A DNA stretch of 40,075 nt. Origin: JAVVFH01 sp032250585 (GTDB taxonomy: Bacteria; Pseudomonadota; Gammaproteobacteria; Xanthomonadales; SZUA-36). The position numbers and the translations under genes were made by a program. The stretch lies in contig JAVVFH010000003.1 in the NCBI GenBank assembly GCA_032250585.1, positions 1-40,075 on the forward strand, read 5' to 3'. A model generated the notes under the pieces. That model worked only from the letters and a program-made list of their open reading frames with translations. It had not been told where the DNA came from and made no database searches. Shown piece by piece: positions 1 through 8,411 of the stretch; position 1 is the first letter of the stretch; each line of letters begins with the position of its first letter.

Positions 1-1022
1 GCAGGCCCGGCCCGCTGGTCGCGATCCGTGCGGACATGGACGGGCTGCCGGTGACCGAGGCGACGGGCCTGCCATTCGCGTCCACGGCCCGTAGCGAGTA
101 CAACGGCCAGGAAGTCGGCGTGATGCACGCCTGCGGCCACGACGCCCACATGGCTATGCTGCTGGGTGCGGCCAGCGTCTTGAACGCGGTCAAGGACGAT
201 TTGGCGGGTTCGGTGATGCTGATTTTCCAGCCTGCGGAGGAAGGCGCGCCGGTCGGTGAAAGGGGCGGCGCGGAGTTGATGCTGGAGGAAGGCCTGTTCG
301 CCGAGCGTAAACCTGAAGCGGTGTTCGGCATTCATGTCGGCATCAGCCAGCCGGGTGGGGAGATCGCCGCCCGGCCCGGGCCGATGATGGCGGCCGCAGA
401 CCGCTTCCAGATCACCGTCAAAGGCAGGCAGACGCACGGCGCGCGCCCCTGGGACGGCGTGGATCCGATCGTAACGGCTGCGCAGATCGTTCTGGGCCTG
501 CAAACCATCACCAGCCGCCAGGTGGACGTCACGCTGGCGCCGTCGATTGTCAGTGTCGGGCGTATCACCGGCGGAATCCGTAACAACGTGATTCCCGATG
601 AAGTGGAACTCGAGGGCACCATTCGGTCCTTCAACGAAGACATGCGCCGGGAGATACACGAGCGCATCGAGCGAACGGCGCGCGGCATTGCTGAGGCCGC
701 CGGCGCGGATATCGAAATCGTGTTGGAAATGGGCTATCCGCCGGTGATCAATGACAGCGAGCTGTTTGCGCGCATGAAGCCGACGCTGGAGCGTGTTACG
801 ACGCTCAACGACCTGAATCCGCAAACCGTCGCGGAAGATTTTTCGATGTACGGCAGGGAAACTCCCAGCCTGTTTTTGTTCCTCGGCAACACGCCGCCGG
901 GCGTCGACCCCTCGACCCAGCCGGCCAATCACTCGCCACTTTTCACCATGCATGAGCCGAACATGCAGACGGGTGTGCGCGCGTTCAGCCACATGGTGGT
1001 CGATTACCTGCAGGTGGAATAG
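1..1022 (+). CDS. M20 family metallo-amidohydrolase, 5' truncated by window edge
   Basis: The reading frame is open from base 3 and runs to TAG at 1020-1022, so the N-terminus lies outside the window; about 339 residues are visible. The metal-binding motif HACGHDAHM is encoded at 126-152 and the catalytic/metal-binding pair in QPAEEG at about 230-247. An ADMDGLP segment at the left edge fits the usual first metal ligand region, and a C-terminal FLFLGNTPPG segment is also typical. These are hallmarks of the M20D group (hippurate, IAA-amino acid and N-acyl-amino acid hydrolases), two-metal enzymes that cleave an acyl group from an amino acid. The family call is firm; the substrate cannot be read from sequence. 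The downstream kinase starts 47 bases later on the same strand and may be co-transcribed. Confidence 0.93.
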   Translation, partial: RPGPLVAIRADMDGLPVTEATGLPFASTARSEYNGQEVGVMHACGHDAHMAMLLGAASVLNAVKDDLAGSVMLIFQPAEEGAPVGERGGAELMLEEGLFAERKPEAVFGIHVGISQPGGEIAARPGPMMAAADRFQITVKGRQTHGARPWDGVDPIVTAAQIVLGLQTITSRQVDVTLAPSIVSVGRITGGIRNNVIPDEVELEGTIRSFNEDMRREIHERIERTARGIAEAAGADIEIVLEMGYPPVINDSELFARMKPTLERVTTLNDLNPQTVAEDFSMYGRETPSLFLFLGNTPPGVDPSTQPANHSPLFTMHEPNMQTGVRAFSHMVVDYLQVE

Positions 1023-1069
1023 CCCGACGGACCGGATCCTGCGGCAGGCTCCACCAGGGCGGATATGCC

Positions 1070-1747
1070 ATGCAAGAACTGATCAGCCAACCTCGGTTAA
1101 TCAAATGGGTCGAGCGCAGCCTGGCGGCGCGGGAGAACATCCTCGCGGTCAGCAACCAGGGAACGGTGCTGCTGTACAAAGATGATGGCCTCGAACTGGT
1201 CGTGAAAACGGCCATGGGCCGGGGCCTGCTGCGCATTGCGCGGCAGAAAACCCTGTTGCGTGAATACCAAGCGTATCAACGTTTGGACGGCCTCTCCGGC
1301 GTCCCGGCCTGCCACGCCCTGCTGGCGGGGCGCTACCTGGTACTCGATTTCGTCCGCGCGACGCCTTACCGCGATGCGGTGTGGGCCGACCGGGCAGCCT
1401 GGTTCGACGAGTTCCTGGCACTGTTGCGTGCCATCCACGAGCGTGGGGTGAGCCACGGCGATCTCAAGTCCAAATCCAACATCCTGGTGACCGGGGATGA
1501 AAAGCCCTGTCTGATTGATTTCGGCACGGCTTTCCTGCGCAAGCCGGGGTTCCATCCGCTCAACAACCGCCTGTTCGAGTATGGCAAGCGTCTGGACATC
1601 AACGCCTGGGTCAAGCACAAGTACCGCGGCCGCTACGAGGACATCTCCGAGCAGGACCGCCAATTGCTCGATTACAGCCGTCTGGAGTACCTGGTGCGCA
1701 AGTTCAGCGGCCGACCGACCCGGGTGCTGCCGTACAAAAAGAAATAA
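1070..1747 (+). CDS. small Kdo/RIO-like protein kinase
   Basis: The product is 225 residues with a minimal protein-kinase fold. A candidate ATP-binding lysine sits in LVVKTA (K46), the catalytic loop is HGDLKSKSN (129-137, Asp131 and Asn137), and the metal-binding triad is DFG (150-152). It lacks the large C-lobe of Ser/Thr kinases and resembles the lipopolysaccharide kinase (WaaP/KdkA) and RIO-like group found in proteobacteria. A role in phosphorylating a lipid A-core sugar or a small molecule is inference. ATG 1070 is preceded by an AGGGCGG stretch. It follows the amidohydrolase on the same strand, and the next gene downstream is on the opposite strand. Confidence 0.75.
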   Translation: MQELISQPRLIKWVERSLAARENILAVSNQGTVLLYKDDGLELVVKTAMGRGLLRIARQKTLLREYQAYQRLDGLSGVPACHALLAGRYLVLDFVRATPYRDAVWADRAAWFDEFLALLRAIHERGVSHGDLKSKSNILVTGDEKPCLIDFGTAFLRKPGFHPLNNRLFEYGKRLDINAWVKHKYRGRYEDISEQDRQLLDYSRLEYLVRKFSGRPTRVLPYKKK

Positions 1748-1786
1748 GCGGGTGGCTCCCGGCTGCCGCGGCCATGCAGTACATGT

Positions 1787-2227
1787 TCAACTTGCTTGTT
1801 TCATTTCGGCAAAAATCATTTCCCGTTCTTCGGCGTTGGTAACCCGGTCGATCATGGGGTATAGAATGCCTTCTTCTTTCTGGTTGTGCGGCTCGAGTAC
1901 GGCCAGTAAACCCTTTTCCTCGTGAACTGTGTCGTCGTCGCCGCGCGCGAGCTTGTCGTCGATGGCGTCCAGGATTTCCCGGATTTGACGGTGTTCGTGG
2001 CGCATGACCTCTGTCGGGCCGCTGCGATGACCGGTTTTGTCTTCAAAGGTCGGAAACAGAATCTCCTCTTCCCAATCGATATGGCGTTCCAGTCCGGCTC
2101 TGAACTCCTTGAAGATACCAGCCGCGTTCTGCAGATCGGAAGCCTTCAGGCTTTGAAATCGGCCGAACAATTCATCCAGCCGGTCGTGATCCTCGCTGTA
2201 GTAACTTTGAATACTGTCGCCATTCAT
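1787..2227 (-). CDS. hemerythrin HHE domain protein
   Basis: The 146-residue all-helical protein carries the hemerythrin-type iron ligand pattern. His14 lies in SEDHDRL, His49 and Glu53 in HIDWEEE, paired histidines in RHEHRQI, and a C-terminal HNQKEEGILYP (His115). Such proteins bind a non-haem di-iron centre and are implicated in O2 or NO binding and in iron or redox sensing; which applies here is not readable. The start is well placed: AAGGAG lies 7 bases before ATG. It is a single-gene unit, convergent with the kinase at its 3' side, with its 5' end facing the inverted repeat at 2403-2476. Confidence 0.88.
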   Translation of the reverse strand: MNGDSIQSYYSEDHDRLDELFGRFQSLKASDLQNAAGIFKEFRAGLERHIDWEEEILFPTFEDKTGHRSGPTEVMRHEHRQIREILDAIDDKLARGDDDTVHEEKGLLAVLEPHNQKEEGILYPMIDRVTNAEEREMIFAEMKQAS

Positions 2228-2402
2228 TCACTCGCTCCTTCGCCTTCTCGGTGGTCAACAAACAAGACAAGTAACCGGATAAAAGCGGTATGTCAAATAC
2301 ATCTTTCAGTTTGGAGACGCATCCTGTCCGCCTTGGGTCCGGTGGTCAAGCGGGGCGTGTGTCAGGGGTGGTTCTTCGGTGGGTGTCCGGGAAAAACATA
2401 AG

Positions 2403-2476
2403 CAGATCGCGGCTGAAGCCGCTCCCACAAAACAGAGTGCTTCAGGCCACCTGTGTGCGGCTTCAGCCGCGATCTG
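2403..2476. repeat. REP/BIME-like inverted repeat after oleD
   Basis: Two perfect 20-base arms, CAGATCGCGGCTGAAGCCGC (2403-2422) and its reverse complement (2457-2476), flank a 34-base spacer. Each arm contains its own small hairpin, GCGGCT..AGCCGC. The left arm is followed by TCCCACA, the layout of the REP elements described in Pseudomonas and relatives. It begins 6 bases beyond the oleD stop and probably also stabilises or ends the ole transcript. No RAYT transposase gene is seen in this window. Confidence 0.75.
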
Positions 2477-2482
2477 TTCTGC

Positions 2483-3448
2483 TCAAAGCGTTTTCAGGCC
2501 TTCTTCGACGGAAATGACGGGGCGATAGCCGAAGTCGCGTTCGGCGGCTCGGGTGTCGAACCAGTGGGCGGTGGCGAGTTGCTCTATCGAGAAACGCGTC
2601 ACCGGCGGTTCGGAGCGCAGCGGTAGAATCTTCCACGTGAGTTCACAGGCACCCGCCACGAACATGGCCAGTGGCAGGGGCAACGGCTTGATTTCCACCC
2701 GCAGGCCCACGGCGTCGAGCAGCCGGGCGATAATTTCGCGTTGCCGCAGCGGTTCGTTGTTGGTCACAAAATAGGGTTTGCCGGCACAGGCACCACCATT
2801 TTTCAGTTCATCCAGCGCCTTCACGTGAGCCAGCGCTGCGTTTTCGACGAAGATCGTGTCGATGATCTTGTCCGGACCCGGCAGCAGCAGCTTGCCACGG
2901 CGCACTTTGGCGATCAGGCGTGGCAGGATGTGTGGGTCGCCCGGACCCCATATCAGGTGCGGCCTGAGTGCGACGGTTCTCAGTTCGGCGTCGTTTGCCT
3001 GTATTACTAACGCCTCAGCGCGCGCCTTGCTTGCGGGGTAGGGCGCCGTGAAGTGATCGGCCAGCGGCAGCGATTCGTTGGCACCCTCGATGTCGCCGCC
3101 CGAATGGACCACGCTGGGTGAACTGGTGTGCACCAGGCAGTTTATGTTCTGCGCCCGGCAGGCCTCGATGACGTTGGCCGTGCCGGCCACGTTGACCCGT
3201 TCATAGTCGGCCGGGTCGCCCCAGACACCGGCCTTGCCCGCCGTGTGCACGACGGCGTCGCAGCCGCCGCAGGCCGCGCGCAGCGCCGTTTGATCCGTGA
3301 TCTCGCCTTGCACAGAAACGATCCCGTGCGGGGCCAGGTGGTCGGCGCGGCTGCGCTGGTAGGCGATGACCTGGCGGCCGCCCGCCGCGAGCTGCCGGCA
3401 GACGGCGCTGCCAAGGAATCCGCCGCCGCCAGTCACCAGCACGCGCAA
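2483..3448 (-). CDS. oleD: OleD, NAD(P)H-dependent 2-alkyl-3-ketoalkanoate reductase
   Basis: This short-chain dehydrogenase reduces the beta-keto acid made by OleA to a beta-hydroxy acid in long-chain olefin synthesis. The Rossmann motif TGGGGFLGSAV lies at the very N-terminus and the catalytic YPASK (Tyr-x-x-x-Lys) in the middle. The HTSSPSVVHSGGDIEG segment is typical of OleD and 3-beta-HSD-like proteins. A longer open frame reaches 3805, but it lies inside oleC. The expected N-terminus (LRVLVTGGGG) points to a TTG start at 3448, two bases after the oleC stop, with GGAG 6 bases before it. That gives 321 residues, and translational coupling to oleC is likely. It is the last gene of the cluster. 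Confidence 0.93.
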   Translation of the reverse strand: MRVLVTGGGGFLGSAVCRQLAAGGRQVIAYQRSRADHLAPHGIVSVQGEITDQTALRAACGGCDAVVHTAGKAGVWGDPADYERVNVAGTANVIEACRAQNINCLVHTSSPSVVHSGGDIEGANESLPLADHFTAPYPASKARAEALVIQANDAELRTVALRPHLIWGPGDPHILPRLIAKVRRGKLLLPGPDKIIDTIFVENAALAHVKALDELKNGGACAGKPYFVTNNEPLRQREIIARLLDAVGLRVEIKPLPLPLAMFVAGACELTWKILPLRSEPPVTRFSIEQLATAHWFDTRAAERDFGYRPVISVEEGLKTL

Positions 3449-3450
3449 GT

Positions 3451-5139
3451 TCAGCTCCGCAGCTTGCCGGCGGCCCATTCCGCGAGTTCGTCGCGGCGGA
3501 TTTTCGAATTGTGCCGGATGTCGACCGGGAAGCCGGGGTGAAACAGCACGCTGCGGATGCTGCGCGTCAGGCTGTGCGCCTGGGCCAGCTGCAGCAGGTC
3601 GTAATGGATGCGCTCGCTGTCCACCGGCGACAGTTTGCCTCGTGTTTCGATGCACAGCACGGGTATTTGCCGGCCGCGAGGGCCGACGCCTACCAGCGCC
3701 GAGCGGACCAGGTCCGGGTGCTGGTTGAAAATCGCTTCGCACTGGTCGGGGAACAGGGTTTCGCTGCCGGTTTCGACACGCTGGGAAAGGCGGCCGCAAA
3801 ACCACAGCCGGCCCATGCCGTCCATGATCCCGGCATCGCCCATGCGGTGCCAGATGCGACCGCGCTCGTCGGTGAATTTGGCCATTTGCGTGTCGGCGTC
3901 CCGGTTCCAGTAGCGGTCTGTGCAGCTGGGGCCGCAGACGACGATTTCGCCGGGCATGCCCAGCGGCATCTCGGTGGTCTCTGAAATGTCGCTGATCGCC
4001 GATTCGCTGATGCGGATGATCCGCACCTCGTTTGGTTCGACCGGCCGGCCCACGCAGATACCGTCGCCGGACTCGCTCATGTCGACCATTTTTTCATCGA
4101 TCTGCCGGCCGTTGATGCTGCTGACGGGCAGGCACTCGGTGGCGCCGTAGGGGGTGTGGACCCGGGCGTCACGATAGAGGGCTTTTTCCATCCGCCGGAT
4201 GGTACGCAGCGGCACGGCGGCTCCCGCCGAAATCACCCGGGTGACGCTCTCCAGGCGGATGCTTTTGTCTTCGCAATGTTGGCTCAGTGTGTCCAGCAGT
4301 GCGGGCGAGCCGAAAATGTTGGTGACCCGGAAGCGTTCGATCGCGTCAACCAGCCTGGCGGGGTCCGCGTCGGCCGGGCGGGTGGGGTCCATCAGCGGCA
4401 CGACCGTGGTCATGCCCAGCGCCGGGTCGAACAGCGCGAAGGGCGGGAAGGTAGGCAGGCTGACTTCACCCGGTTCGATGTCGAAAGCGTTGCGCAGCAG
4501 TTCGACCTGGGCGTTGAAATGGCGATGCCGGTAAACCACGCCCTTGGGCAGGCCCGTGCTGCCGGAGGTGAACAGGATCGCCGCCATATCGTCCGGCTGC
4601 GTGGCGTGCAGCATCTGGCCGCTGGTTCGGTTGCCCAGTTCCTGCAGCTTTTTCAGGTTGATGCCGCCAAGCCCGAGGTGCGGGCCATCGGTGATCAGCA
4701 GTTCGCAGCTCTTTTTAGCCCAGCCGAGTACACGGCGCGCGAATTGCGCTTTGGTGACGCCGATAAACGCCTGGGGTGCCGCTTCGGCGAGGCATTGCTT
4801 CAGTGCGCCGCGGCCGATGCCCGGGTCGACCAGAACCGGCACCGCCCCGGCCTTGAACAGCGCGAAAAACATCGCGAAGAAGGAAACGCCGGGCGTCAGC
4901 ATCAGGGCGGTACGCGTGCCCGGCACGATGCCGTATTCGTGCAGGCCGCGCGCGTAGCAGTCGCTGAGTTCGTTCAGTTCGAGGTAGCTGCAGCTCGCGT
5001 AGCGCGGGGTCCGGAAGGCTCCGTGTACCGGGTAATGGATGGCGACGGCGGCTGGCTGCTGCTGGGCCTGCCAGCCCAGTGCGCCCGCGACGTTGCTGAA
5101 ATCATCCCGGTCCCAGGTTTTGTCCACTGGCATGTCCAT
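3451..5139 (-). CDS. oleC: OleC, beta-lactone synthetase (AMP-dependent synthetase family)
   Basis: The 562-residue member of the acyl-adenylate-forming family carries the phosphate-binding loop LFTSGSTGLPKG (189-200), the TPYGATE adenine-site motif and a C-terminal NSKIRRDELAEW containing the conserved lysine region. In ole clusters this enzyme uses ATP to convert the beta-hydroxy acid to a beta-lactone, an assignment known from the family; gene order here supports it over a generic acyl-CoA ligase. Its first codon overlaps the 3' end of oleB by 38 bases. A second ATG lies two codons in (5133). The C-terminus ends two bases before oleD. Confidence 0.94.
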   Translation of the reverse strand: MDMPVDKTWDRDDFSNVAGALGWQAQQQPAAVAIHYPVHGAFRTPRYASCSYLELNELSDCYARGLHEYGIVPGTRTALMLTPGVSFFAMFFALFKAGAVPVLVDPGIGRGALKQCLAEAAPQAFIGVTKAQFARRVLGWAKKSCELLITDGPHLGLGGINLKKLQELGNRTSGQMLHATQPDDMAAILFTSGSTGLPKGVVYRHRHFNAQVELLRNAFDIEPGEVSLPTFPPFALFDPALGMTTVVPLMDPTRPADADPARLVDAIERFRVTNIFGSPALLDTLSQHCEDKSIRLESVTRVISAGAAVPLRTIRRMEKALYRDARVHTPYGATECLPVSSINGRQIDEKMVDMSESGDGICVGRPVEPNEVRIIRISESAISDISETTEMPLGMPGEIVVCGPSCTDRYWNRDADTQMAKFTDERGRIWHRMGDAGIMDGMGRLWFCGRLSQRVETGSETLFPDQCEAIFNQHPDLVRSALVGVGPRGRQIPVLCIETRGKLSPVDSERIHYDLLQLAQAHSLTRSIRSVLFHPGFPVDIRHNSKIRRDELAEWAAGKLRS

Positions 5140-5971
5140 GAGTCGAATCGTCCCTGATTTCGATGAATTGCCTGATCGCGTCGAGCAACGCCTGACCGGC
5201 GTCTTCCAGCACGTAATGGCCGCAGTCGCCGTACCGGTAAACGGCCGCGTGCGGGAAGTATTCCAGCCACGTGTTCAGGAACGGCGCGTCGAACACGAAA
5301 TCCTTTTCTCCCCATGCGATCAGGCATGGTTTGTCCGCTAGCAGGTGTAAATACTCTGCCGTCTCGACCAAAATGTCAAAACCGGGGTCGTTTTCGGCGA
5401 GCGGAATGTCCTGCACGAATTTAAGCGTCGCGATGCGGTTTGCCGGGGAGTCGTAGGGCAGGGTGTAAGCCTCTCGAACTTCACGTGTGACGGGCTTTTT
5501 GAACGCAACCCGCGCGGCAATGGCCGAAAATGCATTGAAACGCTGCACCAGAAGGGTCCCCAGGGCGGTGTTGCGGACCAGGCCGAGCGCCAGCGGCAGG
5601 CGTTTTTCCGTGGGCATCGGAAAGGCCGCGGTGTTGAGCACCACCGTCTGCGCGATGTGCGCCGCGTTCCTGACCGCCCAGCCGAAACCGATCATCCCGC
5701 CCCAGTCATGAACCACCAACGTCAGCGGCCGTTCCGGTTCGAGCTGTCGGATCAGCGTGTCGATGTCCTCGATGCGGCTTTTCAGTCGATAGTCATAGCG
5801 GTCCTCGCCGGGCTTGTCGGACAGGCCACAGCCTATGTGGTCGGGTACGATGCAGCGGAAACGCCCGCGCAGCGTTTGCACCAGGTTGCGGTAATAGAAG
5901 GACCAGGTGGGGTTGCCGTGCAGCATCAGCACCGGCGGCGCGTCGCGAGGGCCCTCGTCCAGGTAATGCAT
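5102..5971 (-). CDS. oleB: OleB, beta-lactone decarboxylase (haloalkane dehalogenase-like); start uncertain
   Basis: This alpha/beta hydrolase has oxyanion motif LHGNPTWS, nucleophile elbow VVHDWGG (Asp, not Ser) and catalytic histidine in CGHYVLED, as in haloalkane dehalogenases. In ole clusters it removes CO2 from the beta-lactone to give the cis-olefin. The first ATG (5971) gives 289 residues, but the frame stays open back to the oleA stop at 6071. The extra stretch reads HLYPFSSHYLETRGLR just before the ATG, which matches the usual N-terminus of this family. No ATG, GTG or TTG occurs there; a CTG at 6037 is the best upstream candidate. The true protein is therefore probably 20-25 residues longer. 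The reaction is family knowledge. Confidence 0.9.
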   Translation of the reverse strand: MHYLDEGPRDAPPVLMLHGNPTWSFYYRNLVQTLRGRFRCIVPDHIGCGLSDKPGEDRYDYRLKSRIEDIDTLIRQLEPERPLTLVVHDWGGMIGFGWAVRNAAHIAQTVVLNTAAFPMPTEKRLPLALGLVRNTALGTLLVQRFNAFSAIAARVAFKKPVTREVREAYTLPYDSPANRIATLKFVQDIPLAENDPGFDILVETAEYLHLLADKPCLIAWGEKDFVFDAPFLNTWLEYFPHAAVYRYGDCGHYVLEDAGQALLDAIRQFIEIRDDSTHGHASGQNLGPG

Positions 5972-6070
5972 GCGCAGGCCACGTGTTTCCAGGTAGTGGC
6001 TGGAAAACGGATAAAGGTGCTCGGGAGGGCGGTTCAGCGTCGTGTCCGTCGGCGGGGTTGCACAGGGCCG

Positions 6071-7087
6071 TTACCAGACGATCTCGGCCATCGAGCAGTT
6101 GAGCCCGGACCCGATTCCGAGCAGCGCGACGCGGTCGCCGCGGCGGATCCGGCCCAGCTCTGCGGCTTTGGCCAGCACCATCGGCACCGAGGCCGGCCCC
6201 ACGTTGCCGAGTTCCTGGTAAATCGTGTGTACCTTGGCCGGGTCCAGTCCGAGCAGCTTGACCAGCGATTCGGTGTGCACCTTGCTGACCTGGTGGATGA
6301 CGAACTGGTCGAGTTCGCCGGCGACCCAGCCCAGCGCCACGCGGGCGGCCTGGAAGGTCTTGGCCGCGAGCTTGAGCCCTTCGCTCAGCAGCACGCGGGT
6401 GTCGGTGACCATCTGGTCCATCTGGCCGCTGCAGAGCTTGTTGAACTCCGTCGCTGCGCGCGAGACGCTGCCCAGGTAGGGATGTCCTTCCGGCGCCAGT
6501 TCGCGGCGTGCCATGACGATCGCGGCCGCGCCGGAACCCAGCGTCAGGGAGGCGAATTCGGCGCGAAACTGATCGGCGCTGATGCCGGGGTCGAGCATGC
6601 GCTCGATGGTCGCCTCGGTGATCGGCCGGCTGGATTCGCCGTCGACGATCAACGCGTATTCGACCTCGGCGCGCTCGATCATGCGCGCCGCTATGTCCAT
6701 GCCGTTCAAAAAGGCGAGACAGGCGTTGCCGACGTCGAAATTGAGGCAGTTTTCGTCCAGTCCCAGGTTGCCGTGCACGATGCAGGCGGTGGACGGCTCC
6801 AGGTAATCGCGGCACACGGACGTGTTGATGATGAGGCCGACCTTGCTGCGGTCGATGCCGGATTCGTCCAGGGCTTTTTCGGCCGCCAGGGTGGCGGCAT
6901 CGGAAGGTTTGGTGCCGCGCTCCCAGAAACGCCTTGCGCCAATGCCCGAGACGTCCTCCAGCAAGTCATCGCGCACACCCAGCCGATCGAGTGTAGACTT
7001 CAGTTGTTGCTCGATTTCCCGCGACGTGACGCGAATAGGGGGGTCAATCGCTGCCAGCGATTGAATCACGACATTCTTGAATTTCAT
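6071..7087 (-). CDS. oleA: OleA, thiolase-fold acyl-CoA condensing enzyme
   Basis: OleA performs the non-decarboxylative head-to-head Claisen condensation of two fatty acyl-CoAs, the first step of long-chain olefin synthesis. The sequence follows the characterised Xanthomonas OleA along its whole length, which is also 338 residues. Visible features are a YLEPSTA segment with the conserved Glu97, nucleophile Cys123 in GNACLAFLNGMD, the histidine in FVIHQVSK, the asparagine in LGNVGPASVP, and the C-terminus GSGLNCSMAEIVW. The open frame reaches 7144, but the family N-terminus (MKFKNVVIQSL) marks ATG 7087 as the start. The ribosome site is weak. It is the first gene of oleABCD, and the repeated motif at 7177-7214 lies 89 bases upstream. 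Confidence 0.96.
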   Translation of the reverse strand: MKFKNVVIQSLAAIDPPIRVTSREIEQQLKSTLDRLGVRDDLLEDVSGIGARRFWERGTKPSDAATLAAEKALDESGIDRSKVGLIINTSVCRDYLEPSTACIVHGNLGLDENCLNFDVGNACLAFLNGMDIAARMIERAEVEYALIVDGESSRPITEATIERMLDPGISADQFRAEFASLTLGSGAAAIVMARRELAPEGHPYLGSVSRAATEFNKLCSGQMDQMVTDTRVLLSEGLKLAAKTFQAARVALGWVAGELDQFVIHQVSKVHTESLVKLLGLDPAKVHTIYQELGNVGPASVPMVLAKAAELGRIRRGDRVALLGIGSGLNCSMAEIVW

Positions 7088-7176
7088 CTGGTAGGCCTGC
7101 GTCGGTGTAACGATAAAGGTATAGATTGTTCGACAGTGCATCAAGCGGTGGATTCAATAGAGTCAATGCTTGCGCT

Positions 7177-7214
7177 GGTCCGAATACTGCATCAGTATCC
7201 CGGATGATGGCGCA
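7177..7214 (-). promoter_or_regulatory. repeated upstream motif, copy 1 (before oleA)
   Basis: On the minus strand this reads ATCATCCGGGATAC, then TGATGCAGTATTCGGAC. It is one of four similar intergenic sequences in the window, all oriented toward the following gene; this copy is 89 bases before the oleA start. ATACTG and CAGTAT form a 6-bp dyad around ATG, extended imperfectly by TCCG and CGGA. It could be an operator or part of a promoter. The function is unknown. Confidence 0.5.
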
Positions 7215-7251
7215 GGGACGAATAATGGCTGCTGAACTTGCCGTAAAATTG

Positions 7252-7279
7252 TTGTCGATCACCTTACCTTCTTTACACT
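7252..7279 (+). promoter_or_regulatory. candidate sigma70 promoter of the phosphopantetheinyl transferase gene
   Basis: TTGTCG (7252-7257) and TACACT (7274-7279) are separated by 16 bases and lie about 60 bases before the GTG start at 7339. The match to TTGACA/TATAAT is moderate. The site sits in the 251-base divergent region shared with oleA. Confidence 0.4.
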
Positions 7280-7338
7280 GTGAAGAAGGCCAGATCGGGC
7301 GGTAGGCTATCACAGCCCTTGATTACAGGAATACGCGC

Positions 7339-8142
7339 GTGCCGGTGGTGAAGTCAGGAAAATCGGGCAAAAAAGGCGTATTGGGGCCGACCGCGTTCCG
7401 TGAGAGCCCCTTGCCGCTGGGACAGCAGGCGCTGCCTGCGGACGACCAGGTCCACCTTTGGTTTCTCGACCTCGGCAGCCTTGCGGCGCCGTTGGCGAAT
7501 GCGCTCGCGGCACCCGAGTCAGCGGCTTTCACTCCCTCGGCATTAAGCGTCGGCCAACTTCGTTTTCTGCGCCGTTTCTACCTGCGCTTGCTGATGGGTG
7601 CCTACCTCGGCCTACCGGGGCGTGCCGTCAAGATCAATCGCAGCCGACGTGGCAAACCCGTACTTGACCGGAGCGTGCACGACAACGCGCTGGAGTTCAG
7701 CATGGCAAAGAGCGGCGACCGCCTGCTGATCGGGGTTTCCAACGGCGGTGAAGTAGGTGTCGATCTCGAGCTGCTGGAGCGCCGGGCCCGTAACACGATG
7801 GCCCTGGCGCGGCGCTATTTCAGCAAGGCGGAAGCGGAGCGACTGGCGGCACTGCCTGCCGCAGAAGTGGACCGCGCGTTCCTGCGCGCCTGGGCCTGCA
7901 AGGAAGCCGTCGTGAAAGCCTCGGGACAAGGAATTGCCAATCAGTTGTGCCGCTTTACGGTGGAAACCGACCCGGAGCGCGCGCCGGCGGTACTCGAATT
8001 CGACGGCCATCCAGGCGGAGCCTGGCGCCTCGCGCTGGTTCAACCGGAACCGGAATACCTGGGTGCGGTTGCGGCTCATCGCGACTGGCCGGCTGAGATC
8101 GCTTTGAGGATCCGCGCGTTCAGGCTGCGTGCGGCACGCTGA
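7339..8142 (+). CDS. 4'-phosphopantetheinyl transferase, Sfp type
   Basis: The enzyme moves the phosphopantetheine arm of CoA to a serine of a carrier protein. The 267-residue protein has the Sfp-class signatures GVDLE (140-144, magnesium ligands) and WACKEAVVKASGQG (185-198, with the conserved W-x-x-KEA). A substrate-side GKPVL motif lies near residue 105. The start is GTG with AGGA about 9 bases upstream. It is divergent from oleA. The characterised OleA uses acyl-CoA and needs no carrier protein, so this gene more likely serves fatty acid synthase ACP or an unlinked polyketide or peptide system. It could be the cell's only PPTase, but that cannot be judged from the window. Confidence 0.93.
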   Translation: MPVVKSGKSGKKGVLGPTAFRESPLPLGQQALPADDQVHLWFLDLGSLAAPLANALAAPESAAFTPSALSVGQLRFLRRFYLRLLMGAYLGLPGRAVKINRSRRGKPVLDRSVHDNALEFSMAKSGDRLLIGVSNGGEVGVDLELLERRARNTMALARRYFSKAEAERLAALPAAEVDRAFLRAWACKEAVVKASGQGIANQLCRFTVETDPERAPAVLEFDGHPGGAWRLALVQPEPEYLGAVAAHRDWPAEIALRIRAFRLRAAR

Positions 8143-8411
8143 TCCCGGCCGGCGTTTTCCGCTCATCCTGCTCGCGGCGGTTCTTGATGCCGGCGGCGCC
8201 CGCCCGCATAGAATGTAAGCTTTGGTCGAAATCCGTTTCCCGAGAGTTCGCCGCAGAGATGCACATCCTGGCCCAAACATTACACCCATCGGACTTGGCG
8301 CTCTTTCCAGGGTATGAAATCGTAAGCGGAATATGAGTTTTGTCGAGCACATTCAGCAAGTACTGTTTGTCCCCGAGTCACGGCCTGTCCCTGCCCTGGC
8401 GGGTCCAGGTA

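Noticed and set aside
4156..5157. 333-codon open frame opposite oleC
   Set aside because: Shadow of oleC; no domain.
5657..7207. 516-codon open frame opposite oleA/oleB
   Set aside because: Shadow of ole genes; composition is Arg/Gln/His-rich and no family is recognised.
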